The notes beneath the pieces are model-generated. The model did not search any database, had not been told where the DNA came from, and was given only the letters and a program-made list of their open reading frames with translations. 64,000 nucleotides of DNA from Seriola aureovittata (Eukaryota > Chordata > Actinopteri > Carangiformes > Carangidae). Shown piece by piece: positions 33,800 to 46,854 of this stretch. The position numbers and the translations under genes were made by a program. How positions within the stretch are numbered: position 1 is the stretch's first letter; every line of letters begins with the position of its first letter. Location of the stretch: the NCBI RefSeq assembly GCF_021018895.1, contig NC_079369.1, positions 4,556,694-4,620,693 on the forward strand, in the 5' to 3' direction.

Positions 33800-34260
33800 A
33801 GGCCTAAACTGAAGTAACCATGAAGAAATCATCACAGTGTTTTTCCTCACCCACAGAAAACTACATACATGAGAAGCGATACTTGTAATGATGACCAGCA
33901 TGTGTGAAATCTGTGGCTCGATCCTTTAACTTACACCTGTAACAACATCTGTACTGGCTTTGTACATGCGTGCAATATAAGATCAAAAAATGAACCGAAA
34001 CATGCACCGCATCAAATACGTACAAGATAATCATAATGTAATAATGTTTTGAACACCCCTTCTCCCCTTCATCCCTGCAGTAAGATCAAATGACCACAAG
34101 GTGGCAGAGGGAAGCCTGCTGTGCCCATTCCTAGTGTGAGTCTTATTAACTACCATTAAATCACTGCTCACAAATTGTATTTTGATATGCAAAACGATTT
34201 TTAAATGCATATTATATGCTGTTTTAATCCCTAATATCAGTAAATATGGCATATTAGGGC
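33799..34260. other. Intergenic, no gene seen
   Basis: Unique-looking A/T-rich DNA. A 73-residue minus-strand open frame at 34031-34252 lacks any domain. Confidence 0.5.
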
Positions 34261-36140
34261 TTTTAATATTCTTAAGAGATTATCAGGCACTCATTGCCTG
34301 TGTGCTTATGCAGGGTTTCAGCATTATCAAATATTAATTCTTCTAAACTTGCTCTTTTAAGAGGACTTCTTTGATGTTGATGTAATTTTTCATCAGCTAA
34401 GCAGATCTCACACAGTGGTATCTTTTGGAAATCAGTGGGCCATAATTCATTGATGAGCCACGTGGAGTGCGGATATTCACATCCTAATGCTCATACAAGA
34501 TCTTAAACAGTTGAGTTGTGGGATGGATGTAACAGAGCGGTGCGGTGCCAGGCTGCCGGCCTTAGCGCTGCCTCGGACTGATTTAAAGGGCTAAGTAGAG
34601 GGCAAGGAAAACTAATCTGTGTGAACTTTGTAGTCATTTATTATGCCTAGAAATCAGCCAGGAAAGTCATTTAAAAACTGTGTAGACATTAGAATAGATT
34701 AGAATACGTCAGGGCTTCGCAGACAAAGCCTCTTTTCCAAATCTGTGAACAACTGAAGGTCAAAGTCGTTAAAAAAAAAAAACTGTTTCTGTCACCGCTT
34801 CGAAATAAACAAGCAGCACTACTTTGATTCCAGTCATGTCTATTTGGCACAGAAAAAAAAAAAATCAGGAAGAATATTACAGAGGCAATTATGGAAAAAC
34901 AGAAAGTTTAAGGTTATCATTATTAAATTATTCATTTTTGACAGTGTTGGCCCTCGGAGTTTGGGAATTGATCTCTCTGTAAACACGCTAAAGCAAGTGA
35001 GATTGACATAAATTGCAAAGACGAAGCCATCTTTTGAGCGCTCTGCTTTCTCTTTCATGTTGCCTCACTTTGGGGGCTGAACGTTGCTAATAAAAAAATG
35101 GGAAGACCTTGGGCGAGTAACACAGGCTGATTAGTTCTGTACACTGGAGATGAGAAGTGCTTTGGAGTCTGCGATGATATTTGTTTTCTTTTCACAACAT
35201 ATCTAAGGAAGAGAAATAAAGAGAATGCTTAAAGTTTCACCGATGTGTTTGTTCTCTTCAAAGCCGAGAGAAATCTTGTGAGTCCGTGTCAGATGTTGTA
35301 TGTGCATGCTCATTATTGCAATAAGCCAATTTTGCCTCCCATGATTGCTCTATAAAGAGAATAGTGAATGGCCCTGGCTCTGTTGTTAAGTTAATGCTTT
35401 TGCACAAAAGAATAACAGATGCTGGTTTGGGTAACAGTGAGGTTACGGCGGGACCCCCCGTCTGCCTTGTTATCGGGGCCACTGGATGAGTCCGCCTCAG
35501 AATGTGGCCCCTTGGAACATGCCAGTCTGCTCGAGTTTATAATCACACAAGACAAACAAGGCCTGTTTGGGCTCTTCAGCAAAGTTTTTCACTAATGGGA
35601 TAATTGATTGACAGTCTTTGAGCTTTCATGCAGTTGTATTATTTACTGTTGCGCCTTCATGCTGCAACACTTTCAGTTTAATTGAGAAACAATTGGGTAT
35701 AAGGGCAACACTGCCATCGGGGGAAATCAAGCGATGGGACTGTTTTAATGATTCCCCCGCCAGAGAAGTTAGATCCACAGTGAACTGAGTCTCTCTGCAC
35801 TCTGATCTCATGATGACAGAACGCTGTGAGTGATTTTATTGTTCACAGTCATCATCTTTTCGGTGAAATCCCATCCCAGTTGGATATGTATGGTGGCATC
35901 CAGCTGGCTGCCCCGTGTCAATTTCAATATCACAGATTAATTCTTTCTTTTTCTTTCCGAGACAGTAGCTTCGCAGGAGTTTCACTTGTTTTTAGTGGGA
36001 GTGTGGCAGCAGCATATGATGTGCTTTTTTTTTTTTCACTCAGCAGCCTCAGCCAGTTATTCCCAACACTTTGGCATGATGAACGCACTCAACCAGCCAA
36101 GCAGCTTCCTGTACATCCAGCTGCTGTAATAAATGTACTG
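34261..36140. other. Intergenic block rich in candidate conserved elements
   Basis: Nearly 1.9 kb with little simple repeat and varied composition. The parts 34270-34740, 34900-35080, 35260-35620 and 35690-36090 look most enhancer-like (for example TTGTTAAGTTAATGC and TAATTGATTGACAG). Open frames on both strands lack domains. The block sits 4-6 kb upstream of the znf644 promoter. Function is inferred only from composition. Confidence 0.35.
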
Positions 36141-37977
36141 TAGTGCTGCGGAATGCAGACTTTGGCTCGGGGTCGCAGTCTGCACTCCTCTACACACTCA
36201 TCCCTCTCACTGCAGAAGTGTCTGTCTGTGCTGAAGAGGTTCAATCAAGTTCAGATGCATCTCAAAAGTATCCCGCACCACTTTTATTTCTTCATTACAG
36301 TCAGAGACGGCTTAGTACACTGTGTGCACGAATTTAATGAAACGCTGCTGACCAGCCATTTCCGTTTGAGTTTTAGTTTTAAATTATTTCGACATAAACT
36401 GGTGAAGTGACTGTAAATTTCTCTGCAGCAAAGTTTTTGTGGTTGTGTGTTGGCACAAAAAGAGCCCAAATTCCACACACAAGCAACAGACTTTAAGACT
36501 CTATGCTGCCAGTGGGTAAGCACGTTCACCAGTGTAGTGGACAGTTTAAATTAAAGCAACTGCACTGACATGGCCTTTAATATGTCACATTGGCCGGCCA
36601 CCCCACCGCTCCGCCGACTGGTTGGAGTCGTTGGAGTTTTAGAAACATGGAAACATGGGATCTACATTTCCTGGAAAAATCCCTGCAGCCAAAGATGCTG
36701 CATTCAGTCTGTATTATTATGATGCAACTATATGAAATCGGCTGGACAGGTCTACATGGAAACAAACTGGTCTGCAGGCTCTCAAATGTAAACTGAACTC
36801 ACACCAGAGCACTTGATCTATACCAAGTTCAATTGTGTTATTCTATTAAATGTTTGTACCCAGGACTCCCCGAGGTGCAATACTGACACTGGGTGAACTA
36901 TCCTGGTGAAACGAGCTACACAGAATTGTTCGAATGTATTAATGCATGCACATTTATGAAGTGTTGTTGTGGAATGAACAGTGATGGAGCAATGTTTGTT
37001 TTCTCCTATCTTCACTTCAGCAGTGTCTGGCTGTTTTTACTGTTTGCACATTTATGTGTTTTTGTTTTTAATAGAAAGCTGTAGATACACACAGGAAATG
37101 TGGGAGGAGGTTAAGAAATATAGACCCCCCCACCCCCCAGCCAGAATCAAACCAGGGACATTGCAGTATATGTTATGTATTTTTATTTACTGCTATAGGC
37201 CACCAAGTGAAAGCCTGTATACGAAAGTGAACTCTTGAGAGCTGCAGGAGAGGGCGGATCAGTACAGGGCATGGACTTCACTATATGAGGATGGGTGAAT
37301 GGTAACAGTGAATAGCACTGTGTGAATCCAAGCCCTTTAATTACTTATCATTTGGAATACATGGTACATGAAGGAGCCCATGGAAGTCAAGCCGTGTCAC
37401 TGCCGTGGATAGATTCGTTTCTAAGCTGCTGTGACACAAATTCATAATTAACCATAAAAGCTGTAGTTTCCTCCTGGCCATTATTTTGATCATCTATGCT
37501 AAATGCAGACATTACACACATACATTATACACATACACATTTCCTACTTCTCCTTTCAGTGAATGTAGTCCTTAGTGTTATGATGTTTAATATGAAAAGA
37601 TTCAAAAAAACAAAAAGCTGATAATTATGATAATATGATGTATTATTTACCACTGAATTAGGCAGGAGACGTGTTTGCTATTATCCTGCTCTAGACTCTA
37701 ATGGCACTTTATTTCCACTAGAGGGAGCTGCATATGAGCAAATTCATTTGAGTGACCTCACTCCACCACCTTCGCTTTAACCAACGGTTACCTGAGCAAT
37801 CATTTAGGAACAGCTGTTAAATACAGAAACAAATATTACTTGCGTCTTTATGGATGTTGCATTAACTATATACTTGGATATAGTACTACATATACTATAT
37901 ACTATTATAATACTTCTAATATATATACTATGTACACAGTGAATAATAAGCAAAAATGAATGCTTCTCTGAATTATT
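36141..37977. other. Intergenic, no gene seen
   Basis: Overlapping short open frames (36143-36529, 36577-36796, 36893-37238) without domains. A phrase near 37131-37160 (CAGCCAGAATCAAACCAGGG) recalls a repeat. 37330-37760 has a more complex texture. No gene is supported. Confidence 0.4.
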
Positions 37978-37987
37978 GTGTGCGTGT

Positions 37988-38048
<61 letters not shown>
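37978..38048. repeat. (TG)n microsatellite
   Basis: About 70 bp of TG repeats. The cysteine/valine and histidine/threonine open frames on the two strands are repeat translation. Confidence 0.95.
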
Positions 38049-38049
<1 letters not shown>

Positions 38050-38174
38050 ATGCCTGTGCAAACTTGCATCCTGCATATTGTGTGTAATCGTGTACATAAT
38101 ATATGCCTTACAGTGTGCTGTATGTGCATCTGGCACGCATGTGTATGTGCAACTACAAAGAACTGGGTCGCTGC

Positions 38175-38177
<3 letters not shown>

Positions 38178-38211
<34 letters not shown>
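38178..38211. repeat. (TG)n microsatellite, second array
   Basis: A pure TG run of 17 units, 130 bp after the first array. Confidence 0.95.
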
Positions 38212-38214
<3 letters not shown>

Positions 38215-39895
38215 ACACCTGAATTTTCTGGTGATGACACAGTTGCATAATGTAACGGCACTGACCTCAGCACATCACCTCACAGAGAAATATGATGTTG
38301 TGTGTGTTATCTAATCTCATAGTCCTGACAGTGCAGAATGAGCTCATTCTTACAGTTTCACCTCCTGACCATTGCACATGTACACACACTTGGAGCTGTG
38401 GATTCAGTTTATTCTGACAAAGTCTCTGTGACAAAAGTCTGAGTTAAACTCCACTCATCACCTTCTATATGAAGAGGACATGGACTCGTCGTCCCCTGGG
38501 ACAGCTTGACTCACCTTCGCTTCCATTACTCTCTGAGTTATGCTCTGGTGGTTTGTCTTCTGCCTCTGTCCCTCCCCATCCCAGATATGATGCAGAGTGA
38601 GCTCAGCCTAATGTTGCGCAACCCTCTCTGCTGGTCCTTATCCAACACAAACCTTTTCTGCCTCTACAGTGTGTAACCACGGCCCCTCTGCAGTGCCAAT
38701 GAACACATCTCAGGCAGCAGCAGAAACTACACTTTGTGCCATCTGTAATTTCGGGTAGGTTTCACTGAGCAAGCGAGAACAAGCAACTTGCACTGCCCCC
38801 TCGTAGTGAACAGATTTAAATGACCAATAAACAGGACTTCTAATTGTTTGTATTGGAACCTGAGTCATGCTCCTACTTGACCTTTCATTCTGCTGTTCAA
38901 TAGTGACGGCCAGCTGTAGTCTTATTAAGAATTATTAGATCACTTGAGGTGCTGAATGATGCCATTCGTCTTTTTGGAGGTGAACCAAGCACAACAGACT
39001 GGATGGAAACTTTGGTGCTGAGCCAGGACTCAGTGGAAGGACTACGTTTCCCTGTTTGCCTCAGTAAGACGTGGAAGAAGCTGCAGGAGAAAGTGTTGTT
39101 TCATCACAAGCCTCCATAATCTTTTCACTTCTCCTTGATGACATTGAGAGGGTGCTGTTAAACTTTTCCCCTCCAAAATCTCTTTCGCTAAGTTATGCTC
39201 CTTCTAGTTTTGCTACGTTATCAGCCACTGGCAGTTTACAGTAACAGTGGCAGATTTTACCACTTTGACACCCCTCAGTAATCATTGAGACTTGGTGTCA
39301 TTGGCAGACTAAAGCAGCCGGTGACCCAGTTGAAACGACTCAGCAGAGCTAGCTTCAGTAAGCTAGCTAGTTAAGCTACCATTAGCTCCAGCTATAACAC
39401 GCAAATCTCATAGGTCTTAGACATGCATGTGATTGCTACATACATGATGTCGTGCTTAAACCAAATGGAAAACGCCTTACAGCCCCATGTGCCGTGTATA
39501 CGACCTCTGTGATGTGGAGAAATGCAATAGGTTGACGGCTTCAGTGTTGCCAGGTGCACCACAATGTGATATATGTGATAATTCAGCCCTTTAACAACCC
39601 TTACATGTACAATTTTACAGTTCTTTTCCATGAGAGTATCCGGTTGCCATTGCAGTTTTGTGCAAAATGGAAAGAAAAGTCACATTATACATACTTGCCC
39701 ATAGTCAACCTGTTAACCAGTGGGATGTTCTATGATTCTTGGCACCTGGTAACGCTGAGAGGTGTGATGTGCCTATTAGCTATGATGGGGTAATAGCATT
39801 GGATTCACATCATTTTCATACTCATCAAGCCATTCTGAGAACCCTTGTGCCCTCACAAATGCTCCTTTAATTTGTTGTGATGTCTTTGATGAGGT
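38212..39895. other. Intergenic, no gene seen
   Basis: Contains a GCTAGCT-rich patch near 39348-39372 (CTAGCTTCAGTAAGCTAGC), probably part of a MITE. Otherwise nothing was recognised. Confidence 0.4.
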
Positions 39896-39899
39896 GACA

Positions 39900-40410
39900 G
39901 TGGACGGTTGCAGGGAACAGTTCGGTTTATCTGAGGTTGATCACCAGACATCCACACCGACCCTTTGGCCCAAACACAACGCGAGCAGAGTCTGCAGCGT
40001 TCATGCGAGGATGAATTATTCCTCTCCATCTAGAGGAGACGCCACTCCTCTGCCAGGAGTATCCCCCAGGGAGTCGCTCCCTCCGCACATCTGGATCCCT
40101 GACTGTGTTTTTTTTTCTTCCCATCTTTGTGCAGATTGTTAGCATTAATATGCAATGCAACATCTGTGGGTCTCTCTTTATTTCTCTGTATTTTTTCCTC
40201 TCCCCTCTATGATTTGGTGTCTGCTCACCGGGCTTACACCAGGCGGCCAAGTCTCTGCAGGTCGCAGATGTTTTTGCTGTTCTGTGGGGAAGAGCAGGTG
40301 GCTGCCGGACCGCAGGTACGCCGTAGCTTCCAGAAGAGGAGTAGTCTGGGAAAATGCCATGTCCTGCTTCAAAGCCATGATAGAATTCAACAGGTAACAG
40401 ACGCCACATT
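39900..40410. other. GC-richer block open on both strands; element or non-coding RNA exon candidate
   Basis: A 160-residue minus-strand frame (39927-40409) overlaps plus-strand frames (39894-40142, 40127-40450). None resembles a known protein, and the residues of the minus frame change character along its length, as in chance frames. A donor-like GACCGCAG|gtacgc at about 40308-40321 and the acceptor tttgtgcag at 40129-40137 on the plus strand would fit an lncRNA exon. A conserved element is equally possible. Confidence 0.3.
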
Positions 40411-41815
40411 CACAAATGTAATCTTATACCCAGAAATGCTTTTGCAGTGATTTTCTTTGGACATCCATTTTTGTTTTTTCAAACAATTAATCTTTCCCAG
40501 TTTGCAGCGGAATAACAAAAGAGCCTTTGTTTAGTTTTCTGCAGCTCATTGAGTTCATTTAAATGATTTGTTGCTCTCTTCAGCCATTTCCTGTTTACTA
40601 GGCTGAATGTTAGGATACATGTGACAGTAGTCTGTCAGATGGTTGATGTAATTTCCTTTAGTTAGCACCCTTCAAGTCACACGCACTAAAATGGCCTCAA
40701 GCTGGAAACATCTGGCACAGATAAGATGGACTGCATTTGCACATTCAAATCAAAGCACACAAAGAGACTCAACAACAACTACAAAATTTACTGTGTGAAA
40801 GGATTAATTCCCTCACGTGGATTTACACTGAATCAACACTTTCAGCAGCTATAAAAAGAAACTGAAAGTGTTTGACAAGGAAGCCCCTTTGCTCACTCTG
40901 TGCAAAGATTGTGTTTTAATATTCGAACCAGGCTCAGGAAAATGTGTGTGTGGGAGAGGCAGCCAAGAACTTAATTGTCAGCTGTGGCTAATCTAATGGT
41001 CTAAATATGCTTTATAAGAGCAGGGGGAGCTCTTTGTGTGTACGCCGCAGTTTTGTGATCGCAACAGAGCCTGAATTTTAATGATTGCCCGCATGACTAC
41101 GTTTACCCCTGGGAACGGAGATTTAGTGCGGCCCAGCTACCACATGAGCTACGCTGGTGTCGGTAACCGTGCAGTTTACGGCAAAGAAGGTCCCTATCTG
41201 CTTTGAGACCACCATAAGCATGCCGTCTGCAGTTTTACACAACGCACTGCGTTTCCTTGGCACCACAGTGTATCAGATGCTGTGATCAGGCTGCAGTCAG
41301 CTGGACTAAACTGGCATAATGTGAAGGCTTTATACTAAACCCTGTCACCAGTTATGACTATGTTTTATCAGTATGAAACTTCCATTTAAATATATTAACT
41401 TAAAGAGTGTTTATTTCAGTTTGACTGCCCCATGCAGATAGCAATCTTTTCTTTTCTTAGCTCAGGACCCTGCAGGCATGCAAATAACACAGAGCTGGCA
41501 CAAATAGGATTGTCGCCCCTCCTCACCCCGAGAGAAAAAAAAAAAAAAAAAAATTACTATTCATGTCAGCAGATTTTTTTAAAGTCATAAATCCTTGGGG
41601 TGAATTATTCGCTGTGGCCACTCTACAGTGCAGCAATGACTGTAATTACGCACAGTATTCACATTTCTTTCTGCAAGTAGGTGGCGTTAAAGACATTTAA
41701 AGAGCGGACTTACTTTTAATGACTGACAACATTCAAAAACAAAGTTCACAGTTCATATGGATTAGAGGGAATATGGGGAATAGTTGCTGATGTTTGATAC
41801 TGTGCATAAAAGAGA
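40411..41815. other. Intergenic; enhancer-like texture, no gene
   Basis: Mixed composition with few repeats except an A run at 41531-41551. The stretch 40850-41300 is complex. No coding exon was recognised. Confidence 0.35.
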
Positions 41816-41819
41816 CTGT

Positions 41820-42065
41820 GAATGTGAGTAACTGACCGCTGCAGTCTCTGAATCGACAGCGAGGCCCGAGATGAAGAGCAGGAGCGATACATTTAGCTCC
41901 TGCAGGGCACCGATGAAGCTCTTGAAGGACTACACACACCCCGACGGGACGCCAATGAACCTGTCTAATCAAAGTGGACTGTCCATGTCCCCCATGACTG
42001 ATACACTGGCTACAGCCCCCCCCATTTGCAGCTCTGTGCGTTGCCTCAGAGGGCTGCTTTGAATT
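41820..42065. other. Short complex block with opposite open frames
   Basis: A plus-strand frame of 63 residues (41871-42062) and a minus-strand frame of 79 (41733-41972) overlap in GC-balanced sequence. Neither matches a family I know. There is no upstream exon, so this is most likely a conserved non-coding element or part of a non-coding RNA. Confidence 0.25.
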
Positions 42066-43990
42066 CTCAAGTGCAAATCATACATGCATCGATGCGGAGG
42101 CCTCACAGGAAAGGCATCATGTGGGCCAAACTGATGTTTTAGCTGCAAAATGATAAACTTCTTTTTTTAGCCTTTTATTTCATTCGTTATATCGGTCGTT
42201 GTTTGATGATCAGATATGAATTGTATTTTAAAGAAATAAATGAACTGATGAAAGGAATATTACTCAGTTACTCAGTTCAAGACGTCCTCTGATGGAAATC
42301 AAGTGTTTAACCTTGTTGACGTGTGGTGTTTTTCATGTATTTACAAGACATATGATGAGTTTCATACGTAACTAAGGAACAAATCCTGTGTCAGCCGCTG
42401 TGTCAAACCAATAAAAAAATAAAAGCACAGATTTTGATGCACAACTGAATGTTTCCTCCTCTAACCATCCAGATACTCTCTGCTCTTTCACCTGTCGACC
42501 TAGTGCAAGCAGCGGTGGTGGGCGGGGCATAAGGCCTGATCCAGATTTCTCTATGAGGACGTAAGAGTAGATGTGCAAATTCCCTGAAAGTCATCTCGAC
42601 CTTATCTTCTATTTCATACACCTTTTCTATATTTTATATTGCTCTATATTTATTCTTTCTATGTTATATGTTATGTTATTATAAGACAGAGGAGGACAGT
42701 GATTATTGAAGTATACCAGTGCACTGGAGAGTGTACAACAATCCTCCAGGTCAACACACAGTAGCTTTAATATCAGCAGTGACGTCAGAGCTTTAACAAC
42801 AGCAGCATGTGGAGACACAAGCTTTTCCTCCACAATGGTAATAGAGGTAATCGCTAAATAAATAGCTACATTAAACATAATCAACTCCAGTTGAGTTTTG
42901 TACAAATATCACTGTCTCTTCCCTGCTCTTGCCTTTAAGCCCTGAGCAGCACCAACAGAGGAACATTTGAGAAAATGTTCTGCTGCTGCAGTTTGCTTTC
43001 AGCTCTGCGTATTGTAAAGGAAAAATAATGATTAATTTTTAATGTAAAGAAAATATTCAGTTTATCGGCTCATTTAAGTAAAGATTATTCTCGTCAGGGT
43101 TCGTGGGAACTGTACGAAAGAACAGCTGGAGTCGATGCCGACAGAGTCAGAGAGTTAACCTTGATGAGCACGGTGCCCACAATAGCAGCGAGGCACGCCG
43201 ACAGTAAGGACAGCAGGGATACAACAAATAAAAGGAGGCTTAGAGCCAGAAATATGGCAGCCTTCACACAGGCTGCTCTGTCAAGGCTGTGGAGTAAATA
43301 TATTGTTTGGAGGAAGAACCAAGGTGCGTCAAGGCTGTCTCTTTGACAAGACAGGGCCACTGGATGAAAATTGCTAGAGGGAGCCGTAGGTTACGGAGGC
43401 AAACTTAGTGTGATTCATAATAGATGCAGCCGGTGATGGTCAGCTGTCTTCTGCAGCCACATGAACCCTCTGCTGGTGTCCAGTGTTCAAGGCAGCGAGG
43501 AAGGGTTTACACATTTCTCTGCTCATAAGAGGAGATAAGAGCTGCGGCACATTTGATTTTCTCTGTGAGGCAGAAAGAATTAGGAATTAGGTGTTTTTGT
43601 GCAGTTTCAAGCTGCTGTCAGGAGAAAAAAATCTTTCTCATGAGCAGAGCTCAACTTTTAGAACAACTATTCTTTATGACTTTAACTTCTCAAACTGCTT
43701 CGCTGAACATTTGGGCTTTAAATGTCACAGTTGCTGATAGTTTTTCTTAACTTTAGGAAGGTTTACAGGACAGCAGAGGATTTCTTAGTTGTATGTAAGT
43801 TGATACTGAGGTGTTATATCACTGCTCAGTTTGGTAGAAGTCTCATGGGCCTTTTTCAGCGAAATGCAATGACTGGAGGTGAAATTCGGTTAATGACATA
43901 ACTAAGATAATTAGCTCAGTTCTGCAATATTAGATCATGTGGCTGATAAATAGTGACTTGTGTCTGTGTTGTGGCAGATATTACTCTAGG
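42066..43990. other. Intergenic, no gene supported
   Basis: Includes a minus-strand 88-residue frame (43094-43360) with a hydrophobic centre, other short frames, and a TGACGTCA octamer at 42780-42787. No splice context or known domain. Confidence 0.35.
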
Positions 43991-43994
43991 TATA

Positions 43995-44330
43995 ACTGGG
44001 TTTAATCCTTTTTAAAGGGGCTATTTGTAAGTTTTCCCTGCCACCAAACTTGGATTCTTGCCAGTGGTGGGCGGTGGTGATTGTTGCTTGACAAGAGCTT
44101 CAGCTGTCATTTAGTTTACAAGACAACAGGTTATAATACGGCCTCTGGGCAGCGCTACATCTTCAGGGCAGACTGGAGGCTGCAGTGACTTGGTATTGGA
44201 AGGTGATGAGATGGGCCGGGGGCTAGCTGGTTAGCATGCTAACTTCAGTAAAAGAAAAGACATTGACAGAGTTGGTCGGTGTTTCTTCCCACCTGAGGAG
44301 ACAACTGTTGGTGAGTAAAATAACCTTTTG
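43995..44330. repeat. Possible dispersed repeat (GGGGCTATTTGTAAG)
   Basis: It begins with TTTTTAAAGGGGCTATTTG near 44010 and contains GGCTAGCTGGTTAGCATGC near 44220, both phrases typical of fish MITEs. The second end was not located. Confidence 0.35.
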
Positions 44331-46095
44331 TTTTGTTTTGTTTTTCTACATGTATGCACATACATAAATGTATATATTTGTATGTATTTTTTCTGGTCTA
44401 TATTCACTTCATAGCTTACTGAATTTTCTCAGTGCTAATTGGAAAATTGTAATAAACACAAAGTGGTGAATATACATTTGTTCAGTCAGTTATTAAAGCT
44501 ACTGTGTGTACAGTCTGAGACTTTCACTGTGGCATAAAGCAAAGCCCCAACACCTAACAATCTGCCAACCTGGAACACCTGGAATCAATGGGCTGAAATT
44601 AAAACTCCTTCTGTACATAGTAACGTGTGTTTGACATACACAGACATTTAAAGGCATTTTTATTCTGTCACAAAGAATTTGGCTATTTACTTCTCTCTCG
44701 ATGTATATCTGAAACATCTTATATTAGTATATGATATTTCAGATGAAAATAACTACAGCATTAACAATTCTCAATAAGATCAACCTTTCAAGGGCATTCA
44801 TCCAAGACCTCCATAATAAGAGAGAGAGGAGGAGGGCCAGCTGGATAATGCATTAGCAGATCAAACCAAACACTGGCTGTATGTCTAGTAGCTCTCACCA
44901 CTACCAGGCAAGGTCATAACGCTCTGCTCTGCATCATATGCACGTCTGATTTACATCAGCGCTGAGGTGTTAGCACACCAGCGAATTTCCCTCATGATTG
45001 GAAAATGGTGAACAAAAGAAACACATGTGCATGCTTAATAAACTGAACAGCTGATGTAAACTGATGGTGAGTAACAGCTGCTGGCCTGAGGAGGTCTCAC
45101 AGGTGCCGAGGAACACGTGGCACTTTCATGGACGTCAACTTTAATCCTGTGTATGTGACATATTGATCATTAGGGATTTATGACATTGAGATGTGCGGTT
45201 TAATCTGAACGCTTAAATGCTCTGCTTACTGCGTGAGGTTCATGTTTCACTTTCCCGTGTGTCGAGGGGGAAATCTTGTGCAGCTGGGCTGCAGCAGAGG
45301 ACAGGAACCCTCACAAAAATGTGAAACGTCAAGAAGGTGACACTTCCATAAACAGAGGTCCCTGTGAATAATTTGTTTTGGGTTCTAACCCTGAGTGTTT
45401 TTACTATGCTGACCATATAGGGTGTAGACTCTGCAGGGCAGTGGAGCATGGCTGGATCTGCAGAGCGGGGACAGCACTGTTTATACCAGAGCAATCAGGC
45501 CAGCAGGACTTTTATAAGAATCACGGGGCTTCTTTTCATAAATTAGCGTTCCTGCTGCCCCTCTAGTCCTGACAGCCTCCAGAGTAAGAGAAGCAGATAT
45601 CTCGGTGTGAAAGGTGCTCCATCTCTAAGGCTTACCGAGTCGTGATGCTGTGTATGGGACCCTCATCAAGAGAGCTGTTTATATAATACTGCCTTTGCTG
45701 TCTGCAGGACATTATTGATCTTCAGGGGAAATCAAGAGCAAGTCAAGCCCAGCTGTCAGACTATAAAACCTAGTAGATTTGTAATGAGAAGCTTCTTGAA
45801 CCATCAAAACGCCAGGAATCTCTGTACCAATGCTTGAAGACAAATTGCAGCAGACTGGAAAAAAAATCAAAAAAATAAAATAAAATAAGACTTGTACTGA
45901 TTGGTAAAAGAGGGGGAGGGCCTACAGATGGAGGAGGAGAGAAGAAGAGACAGACCATAGCCAGGTCTGATTTAACTATGACTAAGCTGCATGGAAGAGT
46001 CTGTTATTAAGATTGAGAGCAGAGATGAAAACTCCTCAGGGAGGCTTCATGATAACGTGTCTGTGGAATTCAGCTCAGTCCAGCCAACAGAGAGG
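44331..46095. other. Intergenic, no gene seen
   Basis: A/T-rich and complex parts alternate; 44790-45110 and 45560-45770 are the least repetitive. Short open frames lack domains. Confidence 0.4.
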
Positions 46096-46337
46096 GCCCC
46101 TTTAAGGGATAGGCTACCTTTGACGATTGTATTCTGATATTCTTCTTTCTCAAAAAATGTGACCACTGTTAGAAAAAGATTTTTCACAATTGTCCTTGAG
46201 ATACCCCAAAGAACAGACGTCAGCTTTCCCCTTCAAGGCTGATTGGTACGACTCACTGCAAGTTTATTCGACTCCTTCCCACTACCAGCTGCTCTAATGT
46301 CAAATATCAGCAATATAAGAGAATGATCCTTCTTTTG

Positions 46338-46720
46338 TTTAAAGGTCCCATATAGTACAAAGCTCTCTACCCATGTCTTGTTTGATTATAGATCAGGTCT
46401 AGGTTCTATATTGATACTGTGAAAGTATCAAAGTGCTCAGTCCACAGAGAAATGCACACAGCCTGTATTCAGAAACTGAGCCATAAAATGAGCCGTCAGG
46501 ACTTTGTGATGTCACAACAAAGCAGTCACCACCCTCAGCCATGTCCCAAGCCCCGCCCACCTGGAACTGCCATCTAACCTTGCAGGATTTGGTTTCTCTG
46601 CATGTTTACCTGAAATCTGCTATATTTTTATTTAATCATGCAGAAAAAAGTCAGCCAATGAGAAGAGAGGCTCAGAGTATTTTAACTTTACGGAAATAAT
46701 AATTACAATAACCTGAAATT
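46338..46720. repeat. Fish MITE (TTTAAAGGTCCCATAT family)
   Basis: It opens with TTTAAAGGTCCCATATAG, and the interior contains TACTGTGAAAGTATCAAAG, CCACAGAGAAATGCACACAG and AGCCGTCAGGACTTTGTGAT. All match a repeat I recall from percomorph genomes. The right end is not preserved. Sequence before it (46096-46337), starting TTTAAGGGATAGG, may be another MITE. Confidence 0.6.
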
Positions 46721-46854
46721 TTTAAGCCAAATGTTTTTCATGTAATTGTTCAGGAAAACGCAGACTCTTTTCTAACTGTAATTTCATAATCATGGTTTTT
46801 AATCTGTGGTGTTACGGTCAAAGTTGAGTCTGTCTTGACTCCAAGTTCACGACT

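Noticed and set aside
33567..33901. Cysteine/valine-rich open frames
   Set aside because: Translation of a CA/TG microsatellite; the same applies at 37804-38314 and 51452-51745.
37131..37160. tRNA B-box-like phrase
   Set aside because: No A box or cloverleaf could be formed around it; more likely part of a dispersed repeat.
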